From Melastoma dodecandrum (lineage: Eukaryota; Streptophyta; Magnoliopsida; Myrtales; Melastomataceae), in assembly GCA_029817715.1 (NCBI GenBank), contig JARUPY010000397.1, positions 1,550,001 to 1,614,000 on the forward strand: a DNA stretch of 64,000 nt. Reading direction: 5' to 3'. Below are positions 1-10,681 of the stretch, piece after piece; the first letter of the stretch is position 1; the number at the start of each line of letters is the position of its first letter. Position numbers and translations under genes: made by a program. The notes under the pieces were generated by a model that was not told the origin of the DNA, ran no database searches, and worked only from the letters and a program-made list of their open reading frames with translations.

Positions 1-1030
1 GAGTGCCACAACCTTTTGCTTCTGTGACATCCATGAGACAAGACTCGTCCCGAGAAAAAATGCGACCCCCATCGTACTCCTTCGATCATCAACATCACCG
101 GCGAAGTCGCTGTCACTGTACCCAATATGCGTGGGTTGTAGACTAGCTGCCTTCTTGTAGCTGTATCCATATTCTATTGTGCCACTCAGGTACCGAAGTA
201 TGTGTTTCACAGAAGCCCAATGTTGTAGTCCGGGCTCTTCCATGTACCTTCTAACTATACCCACAGAATATGCGAGATCAGGCCTAGTGTTAACAATGTA
301 CCGTAAACTGCCGACGATGCAGTGTATCTCGTCGCGTCCACGATCACATCACCTTCCTTCTTTCTCAATTTTAGTCGGTTCTCCATGGGAGTTTGACAAG
401 GATTGCAATCACTCATCCCTCCCAACTCAAGAATCTTTGCCGCGTAGGAGCTCTGGCACAGCGTGATCTGATCTTCCTTTTGCTTCACCTCGATACCCAA
501 GTAGTAACTTAGAAGCCCAAGATCACTCATGTTGAAGCGTTGCATCATTTTCTGCTTGAAATCAACAATGCCACGAATGTCCGGCCCGGAGATGATCAAA
601 TCGTCGACGTACATGCCGACTAGCAAGAAAAAATGTTGATCCCCTCTTTTGTAAACCGCGTGATCACGAAGCGATCGAAAGTTGAGATGTCCAAATCGAG
701 CATGCCACAACCACGCCACGTCGCTGATCTTGGACAAGAGACACACCGGCGCACTCCTGTTCTTGGTACGCGCCGCACGGGCCAGCAATGTGCTCTCACG
801 ATCATACACGCGCAGCATGCCGCCGTCGATGACAATCTTACATCCTCCTTCTTACAACTGTCCGAGACTTATGATATTAGTCCTCAAACGTGGTATGTAA
901 TATACCTCGGTAAAGATCTTTTGCTCGTTGTTCTTGCAAGCCATCATCACGGTACCAAGCCTATAGATATCCACAGTTGAACCGTCGCCAAAACGCACTG
1001 AACCACGGACATTTTCGTTGATCCGGCCGA
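1..1030 (-). mobile_element. Internally deleted Ty1/copia retrotransposon remnant
   Basis: Reading the minus strand from about 1030 down gives copia-family pol pieces: a protease-side segment (FGDGSTVDI), the GAG-pre-integrase motif (WLWHARFGHLNF near 700), then directly the second half of reverse transcriptase with its YVDD box (about 610) and the start of RNase H, which runs off the left edge (SDSDFAGDVDD near 100). The integrase core and the first half of reverse transcriptase are missing, so GAG-pre-integrase and RT are fused in one open stretch (818 to 255). A stop codon near 858 interrupts the segment before it. No LTR or target duplication is visible on the right, so the right limit is approximate. 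It is non-functional and lies about 280 bases downstream of the phytocyanin gene. Confidence 0.85.
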
Positions 1031-1312
1031 GCCCGGTCCTATTGTTGATATAGAAAACACGTATGAATCACGTGACAAAAACAAAATTCATACTCAGGCT
1101 GCGCCTTTCCTTTCAAAAACCAGGGCCACACAATACCTGCCCCGTAAGTATCATGATCTTCAACGAACTCGACAAGACGGGTTTCGAAGACCAAAGATTT
1201 GAAGGCGTATGTAACACCTCCACGTCTAAATACATAAGTTTGGTTGTTTCTTTCTCCACGTGATAAGGGGGTAATTAGCATAGATGATTTGGAACCGACG
1301 AAGTTTCCTAAT

Positions 1313-2075
1313 TCAAAGATTTATGGCACCAAACACCCACGAAACCAACACGACCAGCGCCACCCCAATCCGGCTCCTCCAGCAGAGTAAATTCGCGGAA
1401 CCAGAGCTGCCTGATGGAGATGGAGCGGGAGCAGGTGGTGGCAGTTCGAGGACGTTCACGGCGAGATTCATTCCCTGCCAGCAGTAACCCTTCCCGCATA
1501 TGAAGTAATACGTCTTTGTCTCGTTTAGCTGGTAGACGTCACGTCCGCCTCTCGTGATGTTAGTGATGAAACCCTGGCCGTTGCACGCCTCGTAGCCCGT
1601 CTCGTTCACTTCGAGCACGTCATGGGCATTCTTATCGAACACAAAGTCTGATGGGAGAAAATCATTGACGGGTTGACGATCGATGAAAATTAGGGCAAGC
1701 CCTGATACTCTCCTGCCTAATTTGTTCTCACTCCCTAATTTCTATTACCATCACAAACCCTAACCAGATTAACGTCGGATTCAACCGATCAACGCCCTCT
1801 TCACTGTCGAGGGCAGATCGGCTAGTAAGTAACAAAGATGAATAATCTAAGAAAGCTCACGAGCAGATCAAGAGGTAGGGAGAGATCGGTGACTCACAAA
1901 GCCAATCTCCGGCATAGATATGCCTGTCACTCGCCCACTCGGTGAAGTTGATGCCGGGAGTCCAACCAAGTGGCCCGCCTACCTTGTGCCGCGACACGGC
2001 CGAAACCACGCCGCAACTGACTGCGATGACGGCCGCCACGGCCATGATCGCCCTGATCGCGAGGCGAGACTCCAT
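1313..2075 (-). CDS. Early nodulin-like / lamin-like phytocyanin, GPI-anchored
   Basis: Two exons, complement(1898..2075) and complement(1313..1647), joined by a GTGAGT...CAG intron, encode 170 residues. Residues 1-25 form a signal peptide. A plastocyanin-like domain follows (HKVGGPLGW, then HDVLEV, then YFICGKGYCWQGM), then a short proline-rich linker (PPPAPAPSPS) and a hydrophobic tail typical of GPI-anchor signals. In copper-binding phytocyanins the position before the second cysteine of the C-terminal motif is histidine. Here it is tyrosine (GYC), so one copper ligand is missing, as is known for early nodulin-like proteins. The expected location is the outer face of the plasma membrane, and such proteins are thought to be structural or signalling arabinogalactan-type proteins rather than electron carriers. 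The splice phase joins L to Y cleanly, which supports the exon model. Confidence 0.88.
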
Positions 2076-3453
2076 GAGGACAGAAAGGATTCTAGAAACG
2101 AGACGAAATCCCCGTTGATGGCGTGCTCCTCCATGAGTCCGTGGGGCATTTATTTTGTTTGTTTTGAGGCCGCAACGAGCGACACCAGTGTCTTCATGGG
2201 ACAGCTAGCTACTATGGAGTTTCCAGTTATGGTAACTTCTCATTAATTCTTTGCTAATACGGAGGCGGCAGTTGGGCGGGATCCCGATTCGAGGGAGACA
2301 CTGGAATTAGTATAATTTTGGTAAATAATGTTTTAATTCCATAAAATGAATACGAATATTTTTTTTTTGTGAGTAAAAATGAATAATGTTGGTGTGATAG
2401 AAGTGGTATCGGGGGACAGAGAAGTTTTAATGAGGATGTTTGGCACCAAAAAGGAAATCAATATTTGAACCATCATATCCTCCCTATTCAATGAAATCAC
2501 ATGTCAAATATTAAGTTCATCCCAATAAAATTTGCTACAAAGTAACCTAAAGTATGTTTGGTATTCTCATTTTAAAGATAATTAATCCCTCTTTGTAAAT
2601 TAGGAAAACTTCGTTAAATATATATTTATGCTAAAGAACAATCAAAAGCATTAGAATTTCATGTATATTCCAATATTTATAATTCTAGTAATTTTAAATT
2701 CTATTTCCACATTTTGTTTCCGCCAACACCATGTAATTTAAAGTAGAAACATCTCCTGAATTTTAGTTGTTTGGGTTTAAGATAGAGGCTTCATTCTTTT
2801 ATATATATATATATATCGATCTTTATGTTTTTTTTTCCTAACAAAGTACAAAAGATTACCAAATCTTTGAAGGGAGGAACAAATAAAACCCTCTTAAAAC
2901 TAAAAAAAAAAAATGTAAAATTTAAAACTATCAAACTTGACAAAAGTTAAATCGTAGAGTGGATTAAACCTTTCATTTTTCCAAACTCCATGTTTGTCAT
3001 GGCACTACTGTGGCCTCATTTGGTTGTGGTTAAATGTGGGATGGGCATGCATGAGGCAGATGTCCTAACCCTAACCCACCACCCCCATTATATTTACCAC
3101 CATCCCGACCATTATTACTTCATCTCATGATATCATATCAGTTAATAATTCTTACCCCGTTGAGCGTTGATGTCTTAAACCACCCACTTCTCACCATTTT
3201 GTTTCTCCATTCGATTGATATCATTTATTACTTTATGTTATCATATCCCGAATAAAATCTCACTGTCATTATTATTATTTAAATACCTTTTTATATAATA
3301 TGCTTAAATTTCCCTCATTTTTTCATAGCAACAGGGATCTTCTGACGCAAGGCAAGACAAAACCAGACATGGGAAATTACAACCAAGAGGTGGTGGGGAC
3401 CTACTTACTACATTACATCAGCCTCCCAAAACAGCAATCAAATTGCTTCAACG
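2076..3453. other. Gene-free AT-rich spacer
   Basis: This is upstream of the phytocyanin gene and downstream of the UGT708-like gene. It is AT-rich with poly-A/T runs and a short (TA)n stretch near 2801-2815. I see no coding potential, RNA gene or clear repeat boundary. The phytocyanin promoter presumably lies at its left end and the UGT708-like 3' UTR at its right end. Confidence 0.6.
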
Positions 3454-4868
3454 TTATTTCATGATTGAGGGGTATGTGTTCTGTTGTTTCCATGCGTCTA
3501 TCAGCGTGCTCAGTCCTTCGCTGGTCCTTCCATCAGCTCCCGTTGATCTCCTCGCGCTTTCTTTGATCCTCGTCGCCTGTGCTCGCAGTTCCATCTGATT
3601 GTTCTTGAGCACGTCCAGGATCTTCTCTGCTATCGCCTCCCCAGGCACCACACTGCTGTCCCCCCATCCCCAGCTCTTATCCCACACCCCCACCCCTGCT
3701 CTCTCCACGATACCCGCGTTTATCTTCTGGTCCCCGTGCTGGGGCCATGCCAGTATTGGCACCCCGTGCCATGCGGCCTCCATCACGGAGTTCCATCCAC
3801 AGTGACTCAGGAATCCTCCAATGGACTTGTGACCGAGTATCTTGCTCTGATCCACCCACTCTTTTACAACCAATCCCCTTCTCCTCATGATCTCGGTGAT
3901 TTCGTGCCCGAGGAGGTCGTCTATGCTTCCTCTATCCTCGTTGTCGACCTTTTTGCTCTTCACCGTCCAAAGGAACCGACAGCCGCTCCTCACCAGCCCG
4001 TTCCCGAGTTCTTTCAACTGTCCCTTGGTTATGGCCGTTCTGCTTCCGAAGCTAATGTAAATCACCGATGAAGGCTCTTGGTTATCAAGCCAGGCCAATA
4101 CATTGCAGTTCTTGTTATGGACTTGTGGGAGCGGCCCAACTGCGAACGAGGGCGGGAATCCAGGGAACATTTTGGTGTCCGTCAGATCTTCCAAGGTCTC
4201 TCGCTCGAAGCCCCCAAACGTGTTGATTATGATGCCTCGTGCCTTGGTCGCGCTCTTACCATTTTCTATGAAATAGGATTTGAAGAAGTTGGTTCCTTCA
4301 TCTCTCAGGAGCCGGGGAAGCCATTCAGCGCTTATCGGGTGTCGACCCGGTATGCCAACGAAGTCGTCCGCCAAAGTGGCGGTATTGCAGTTGCTCCTCA
4401 ATTCCACCAGACGGTGGTAAGAGGCGAAGAGAGTGAACATCTTTGCCGAGGATGTGAAGAAGACGTAGTTTGGCAGGGCGAGTTCTTGGGTGATGGGAAG
4501 AGCTGCAGACACGAGGCTCATGTCCGTGACGATAGCCGAAAGTGGGGGGACGCCGAGGAGAGGATAGGGCCAAGTAGGCGACAGGACCGCCGGATGACGT
4601 CGAAATGGTGATAAAAAGGATCATCCGTCCTTCTACAATCCTCTCCAACAGGAAGAAGGTCAAGCCGTCGTGGAACAACTTGGGAGAAGTCACTGAAGAA
4701 GCACGACAAGGCCTGCGCCTCGGCGAGGGACACAGTGGGGTACGGTGCGACGAACGTGACTGTAACGCCGGAGGCGACGAGAGAGGCAGCCAGTCGAAGG
4801 AAAGGTGTGAGGTGGCCCATCCCGGAGCTTGGAAGGAGGGCGATGTGTATGGGGTCGATCCGGGACAT
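3454..4868 (-). CDS. UGT708-type UDP-glycosyltransferase (C-glucosyltransferase-like), one frameshift
   Basis: An intronless family-1 glycosyltransferase of about 470 residues. The N-terminal part (4868 to about 4550) starts at ATG 4868 and carries the acceptor-side catalytic His19 in SSGMGH. The C-terminal part (down to 3454) carries the TDM motif with the partner Asp and a full PSPG sugar-donor box (WVDQSKILGH, then FLSHCGWNSVMEAAWHG, then WPQHGDQKINA). The HGDQ ending and overall pattern resemble UGT708 flavonoid C-glucosyltransferases; this assignment is from memory of the family. The two parts are in different frames. The shift falls in a run of six C (minus strand, about 4544-4549), where one more C would keep frame, so the protein as written would stop soon after residue 115. 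This is either a recent pseudogene or a homopolymer sequencing error. All catalytic motifs are otherwise intact, which favours recent decay or error. Confidence 0.82.
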
Positions 4869-5428
4869 ACCTTGGCTGGCCGTGGGGATGGGAGAAAGGT
4901 GAAGCAGTAGTCAGGACAGGAGGATGTGGTTTTTAGGAGGTGGAGTGATGTTACATAAATACTAATAGTGCATCATAATATGGCGGCAGGAGTGGAGTTT
5001 GATGATGAAAGAAAGACCACAAGACATGCCAATTTGAAGAGCTCATCCTCCTCCTCCTCCTCCTCCTCTCCCTAAATAATGCTTTTCGTTCTTTTTCTTT
5101 CCTTTCCTGGTGGGTCACGTTTGCTTCGGCTTCAAGAAATGAGCAAAATTATTCCACCCTCTCAAAAATCAACCTTCCTCCCTTCGCCATCCTCTACATG
5201 TTTAGCCCTTTTTCAAAAATCCCATTTATTCTACGTTTTTCATATAATTCTTTTAATTTTTTTTAAGAAGAAGTAGCGGTGGATTTCTCAGGGATCCAAG
5301 GCGTGTGAATGCCACTACGACCAACTTAACCAAACAACGCTATTTACCCGACGTCGTGCTCACGCAAGCGCGATCAGCCTTTTCTCACAATCTCCAGGAA
5401 CCAAATGACCGTAACTCAGAACACACCC
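4869..5428. other. Spacer upstream of the UGT708-like gene
   Basis: This is the presumed promoter and leader of the UGT708-like gene, followed by sequence flanking the copia insertion. It contains the TCC microsatellite. The last five bases (CACCC, 5424-5428) are the left target-site duplication of the copia element. No gene is seen. Confidence 0.5.
5045..5070 (+). repeat. (TCC)n microsatellite
   Basis: About eight consecutive TCC units (GGA on the minus strand) lie some 180 bases upstream of the UGT708-like start codon, in its likely leader or promoter. Confidence 0.85.
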
Positions 5429-5761
5429 TAAAGGTTCGGTCAAACAACGTCGTCTCCAACTTCTTCCATTCCTGCCACCCCACTCATCCAGCAGCGAAAA
5501 CAGAAAAACAACCCGCACAGTCTGCTGGGGTGCGAATCCCCTTGTATCTGCCTAACAAACCGTGCTATTACATTTCTGCCCTCCCTTCTAGTATTCATGG
5601 GCTTACAAGGCTTTTAAGTCTACCAGCTCATAAAGCCCTGTATGTAAAGTCTTCGTAGGCCCTGCTGCTTCAATTCCTTTATTCTTCTTCTTCTACTCCG
5701 CTCTTCCTCTGCTCTTCCTTCATTCTGCTACTTTAGCTTGTTTTCCTTGTAATTGCTCACA
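5429..5761 (-). repeat. 3' LTR of copia element
   Basis: 333 bp, ending CA on the plus strand. Its outer end reads TA instead of the TG seen in the partner LTR, a one-base change. It is otherwise nearly identical to 10344-10676. Confidence 0.93.
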
Positions 5762-5827
5762 CTCCCCCTCAAGATGGGAGTTGTAAATATCCCTCATTCC
5801 CATCTTGTCTAGCAACACACTCTGCCG

Positions 5828-8800
5828 TCACGGCTGCAGAGCCTTGGTGAAGAGGTCTGCCACCTGCTCATGCGTCCTAAGATGCAGCACTTTAATGACA
5901 CCCTCCTCAAGTTTTTCCCTGACAAAATGCAAATCAAGCTCCAAATGCTTGGTGCGTTCGTGAAACACCGGATTCTTGCTGATGTATATGGCTGACTTGT
6001 TATCACAATGAAGCGGAATCGGCAGCTTAGCATCCAAACCAAAATCCTTCAGCATTGCTATAAGCCACAACACTTCTGTTGTTGTAGTCGCAATTGCCCT
6101 GTACTCTGCCTCCGTAGAGCTCCTTGAAACCGTTGTTTGCTTCTTCGATTTCCAGCTCACAAGTGAGTCCCCTAGAAAAAGTGCAAGTCCCGTAGTTGAC
6201 TTGCGTGTATCAACACATCCAGCCCAGTCGTTGTCCGAGTAGGCTTCAAGTATAGGCGGTGCTCTGCTGGAAAAGAGCAGCCCCTTGCCTAGAGTGCCCT
6301 TTAAATATCTAAGAACTTGTTCAGCCGCTTCCCAGTGTTTCTTTGAGGGTCTATCCATAAACTGTGCCAGCATGTGGACTGTAAAAGCCAAATCCGGTCT
6401 TGTGATCCCCAGATAGATTAGCCTCCCCACCATCCTTCTATATGCACTTTCTTCAATCACCTCTTCATCTTCTCCTCGTGCCAATTTCACATTCGGTGAC
6501 ATTGGGACACTGCTTGGCTTTACTCCCCGCTTCCCCACATCTTCCAACAATCGCAGGGCATAATTTCTTTGTGAAACAAAAATGCCATCCTTGCTTCTTG
6601 CTATCTCTAGCCCCAAAAAGAACCTCAACACACCCAGGTCTCTCACTTTAAAATATTGCAGCAGGAACCCTTTAAGCTCATCAATCAGATTGTCACTAGA
6701 AGCTGCTACCGCTATATCATCTACATACACCAACACGGCTATAAAACCAGCCTGCTCCTGCTTAGTAAATAACGTGTAGCCTGACTTGGATTGCTTGAAC
6801 CCATTAGCTAATAGACATGAAGAAAGCTTTTCATTCCACTGTCTCGAAGCTTGCTTTAGTCCATATAGCGCCTTTTTGAGTTTGCAGACTACCTTTCCAG
6901 AGAATTCCTCCCCCTGAATGGCCAAACCTTCAGGTAACTCCATGTAAACTTCCTCTAGCAGATCTCCATGCAAAAAAGCGTTATGTATGTCAAACTGTCT
7001 CAAACTCCAATTGTGCATGGAGGCAAGAGCGATAAACAGTCTGATAGATGTGTGCTTAGCTACCGGGCTGAAGGTTTCTTGGAAATCAAAGCCTTCTTTC
7101 TGAGTGTACCCCTTTGCGACTAACCTGGCCTTGTGTCGCTCTACTGTTCCATCAGCCTTTAATTTTGTCTTGTACACCCATTTGCACCCGATGGCCCTGT
7201 GTCCCGAAGGCAAAGACACTATCTCCCACGTTTTGTTATCCTGAAGAGCTTGGAGTTCTGTAGCCATTGCTTCTTGCCAGTGTGGAAGATTTTTAGCCTC
7301 TCTAAAACTGCAGGGCTCAGTGTGATGATCTAATGCTAACAGATATGATTTGTAAGGTTTGGACAATCGAGTATAAGATATAAAGGGTTCAATTGGATAA
7401 CGAGTAGAAGATAAGGCTGATTGAACTAGATGAGCTGACCTGTTTTGCAAATTAGATGACTCAGGACTCGCATCTTGAGAAGAGAGGCTATGGTGATAGT
7501 CTCGGAGATAGCTGGGGATTTTTCTTTCCCTTGTGCTCCTTCTTACATGCTGATCTGAAGATGCAATGTCTGATGCAGAATGTGACTGTGTCAACTCTTC
7601 TAAAATGCCATGCTGATTTGACTCTGATATGCATTCTGTATATGGAGTGTTTAATGGCAGTGTAGTGACATGAGGTGTAACTGGTTGAACATTATGATCT
7701 TTCCAAGATGATGAGGATGCAGACTGATCTGAGGCAAATGGCCAAACTAATGCCTTGTCTGATTGATGTGGATGTTGCTGTAATTTGAAAGGAAAGATTG
7801 ATTCATGAAAAACCACATCTCTAGATACATAAACTGTTTTCTTGTTCAAGTCAAACAAATAATAACCTTTAGTGCCTAGAGGATAACCAAGAAAGATACT
7901 ACTGCGTGCTCTCTTATCCAGCTTCTTTCTATTATGCGAGATTGTACAAGCAAAACAAAGAGACCAAAATACTTTCAGATTTTGGTATACAGGAGGCTTA
8001 AGAAAAAGTTTTTCATATGGTGTTTTGTATTGTAAGAGTTTACTAGGCAAGCGATTTATGACATGTGTGGCTGCCAATAAGGCATAACCCCAGAAATATA
8101 AAGGCAGATTTGCTTGAAACAACTGTGCCCTTGTTACTTATAATAAATGTTGGTGTTTGTGCTCTGCAACACCGTTTTGCTGTGGTGTTTCTATACAAGA
8201 TGTTTGATGCACTATTCCTAGTTTCTTGTAATAGTCAGTCATTAAGAATTCAGACCCGTTGTCACTTCTAATTGTTTTAATTCTTATCTTGAACTGTGTT
8301 TCTACAAAACCATAAAATTCTTGCAACAACTTCCTAACCTCAGCCTTTGTTTGCATTAGAAACACCCAAGTAACCCTTGTAAAGTCATCAACAATGGTCA
8401 AGAAGTATCGAAATCCTCCTAATGCTGTGACTGAACAAGGTTCCCAAATATCACAATGTAATAGATCAAAGGGTGCTAAACTTTGCATTTCACCGGTTGG
8501 AAAAACCAGCCTCTTTTGTTTTGATTCATGGCAAACTGGACATGCATTATCCTGAAGCATAGTGATACTTGGTTCTAGTTGCTTTAGATAAGATAACTTG
8601 GTTTGTGAAACATGTCCTAATCTTAGATGCCAAAGATCAAACTTGTCTAAATAGTGCAGTGCCTGATGACACTAAGAACTTGAAATGTGTCTGATGCATA
8701 CAACTGATTATGCTGATGCAGTCCATTTGTTGCATGTCCTACTTGATTATATCCAGCCATCTCTTCGACCACATATAGACCACCTCTTCTTCTAGCTAGT

Positions 8801-10294
8801 CCAATCGTCATCCACTTGCGCAAGTCCTGGATGATACAACAATCATGTGAGAAAAGAAGATAAATATGTGGCTGTTTGGTGAGTTTGCTGATCGAAATTA
8901 GGTTGAATTGGAAATCTGGCACAAAGAGTACATCTTCCAGAATGATTTTCGAGTTGAGATGTACTACACCTATATGAGTAGCCAGGACTGTGTTATTGTT
9001 TGGTAAGTGAATCTGTAAAGGCTGGTTCAGTTTTCTATAGTGGGTGAAGCTGTCAAATGTAGAGGTAACATGATCTGTAGCTCCAGTGTCTAGAATCTAG
9101 GTTCTAAAAACTGCCCGAATGGCTTTGCTAGGAAAGGCTAAAGTTGAGATAGTACCTGAAAAAGTTGCAGAGGAGATAGATGAAATGGATGATTTAGGTT
9201 GTTCTAGTGAGACCCGAGCTTTAGAGAGGTTGTCCTCTTCCACACTTAGCAATGACAAATAGCCTTCGAACCTGATCTTCATAAAGGTTCGGCTGTGAGA
9301 GTTGTTGCGCATTGGGTATTCCTCCTTCATTTCGAGCCAGATTTACTGCCCTTCTATTTTCTCCAGCTTGATACCTGGTCATTCCTCTCCCCCTACTTCT
9401 GCTTCCTCTGCTGCTGGGCAAAAATCCCACCAGGAAGTAGCACTCTCTCTTAACATGGCCCTTCTTTCCACAATTATCACAAATGATATCTGGGTTGAAC
9501 CTCTTTCGCCCAGCATAGTTTACGTGACAAGAATCCACTACCTTCTCCATCTCATGTCCTGGTTTAGTGAGTGAGGTGGCTGCTACTGGATGAGTGAATA
9601 ACATGCCTTCCTCATTTCGCAGTGCTCTCTGTATCTCTTCCCTTTGCACTATGTTATAAGCTTCCCCCAGAGTAGGCAGCAACTTTCTTAACAGAATTTG
9701 CGTTCTCAGCCCCTCAAACTCTCTGCTCAGCCCATTGAGAAACTTAAAAACCATGTCCTTCTGCATTTGCTCCACATAAGACTGCTGCCAGTTACAATCA
9801 CATTTTCTGCATTCACAGTAAGGAACAAGGCGATAGACACGGAGCTCCCTCAAAATCGACAACATTTCATTGTAGAATTCTGAGACATTTTTTATTCCTT
9901 GTGTTAGTGCGTGGTACTGGAGTTGCAGCTGACATACCTTTGAATCGTCCGGTTCACCGTACCTTTCTCTCAGCTCCTCCCATATTTCTCTGGTTGAGTT
10001 AAGGTAGAAGATGGTTGACGCGATTGAAGCGGAGACCGATTTTTGCAGCCAGACTTTCACCAGGTTATCACAGCGCACCCAGGCCGAGTATGTTGCGCTG
10101 GTGACTGCGGGTCTAGCTATCGTCCCATCGACAAATCCTACTTTATTCTTGATTGACAAGGCAAGTTCAACTGATCTCTTCCATGTCGGATAGTTACCTT
10201 CCGTCAACTCAGGCGACAAAAGACTCACAACCTGTAAATCCGACGAATTTATGAAGAAAGGTGATTGGGGGCTATCCAGCAGCTCCAGTGCCAT
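5828..10294 (-). pseudogene. Copia gag-pol polyprotein, broken
   Basis: Gag (10294 to about 9290) starts MALELLDSP and has a copia gag domain and a CCHC zinc knuckle (CDNCGKKGHVKREC), followed by an RGR-rich stretch. The frame then shifts near 9290. Protease (LDTGATDH) follows a stop near 9099. A second shift near 8660 precedes the GAG-pre-integrase motif (LWHLRLGH). The integrase DDE residues lie in LLHCDIW, IRSDNGSEF and the PQQNGVAE segment. A TAA stop at 8138-8140 separates integrase from the long RT/RNase H stretch (8122 to 5828), which is intact and has the YVDD box and the RNase H residues around CDNKSA. At least two frameshifts and two stops make the polyprotein non-functional, despite very similar LTRs. 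Confidence 0.92.
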
Positions 10295-10343
10295 CCCGTT
10301 GCCTCTGCCGTACCTCCGACCACCGGCCGGCGCTCTGATACCA

Positions 10344-10676
10344 TGAAGGTTCGGTCAAGCAACGTCGTCTCCAACTTCTTCCATTCCTGCCACCCCACTC
10401 ATCCAGCAGCGAAAACAGAAAAACAACCCGCACAGTCTGCTGGGGTGCGAATCCCCTTGTATCTGCCTAACAAACCGTGCTATTAAATTTCTGCCCTCCC
10501 TTCTAGTATTCATGGGCTTACAAGGCTTTTAAGTCTACCAGCTCATAAAGCCCTGTATATAAAGTCTTCGTAGGCCCTGCTGCTTCAATTCCTTTATTAT
10601 TCTTCTTATACTCCGCTCTTCCTCTGCTCTTCCTTCATTCTGCTACTTTAGCTTGTTTTCCTTGTAATTGCTCACA
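10344..10676 (-). repeat. 5' LTR of copia element
   Basis: 333 bp, starting TGAAGG and ending CTCACA on the plus strand. The initiator-tRNA primer-binding site abuts its inner edge at 10332-10343. Confidence 0.93.
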
Positions 10677-10681
10677 CACCC

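Larger units (their letters stand above)
5429..10676 (-). mobile_element. Ty1/copia LTR retrotransposon with both LTRs and target duplication
   Basis: The element is bounded by two 333-bp LTRs and flanked by a perfect 5-bp target duplication, CACCC, at 5424-5428 and 10677-10681. It reads on the minus strand. The primer-binding site complementary to initiator tRNA-Met (TGGTATCAGAGC on the minus strand) is at 10332-10343, directly inside the right (5') LTR. A purine-rich tract on the minus strand (about 5762-5770) abuts the left (3') LTR. The LTRs differ at about six positions by eye (about 98% identical), indicating a recent insertion. The coding region has gag, protease, integrase, RT and RNase H in copia order but is interrupted at several points, so this copy could move only with proteins supplied in trans. 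Confidence 0.95.

Noticed and set aside
1039..1281. Minus-strand open frame between the copia remnant and the phytocyanin gene
   Set aside because: It has no copia or plant-gene motif and lies in the 3' region of the phytocyanin gene.
5305..5658. Similar peptides encoded at 5305-5658 and 10265-10486
   Set aside because: The shared part is the LTR of the first copia element, not a gene family.
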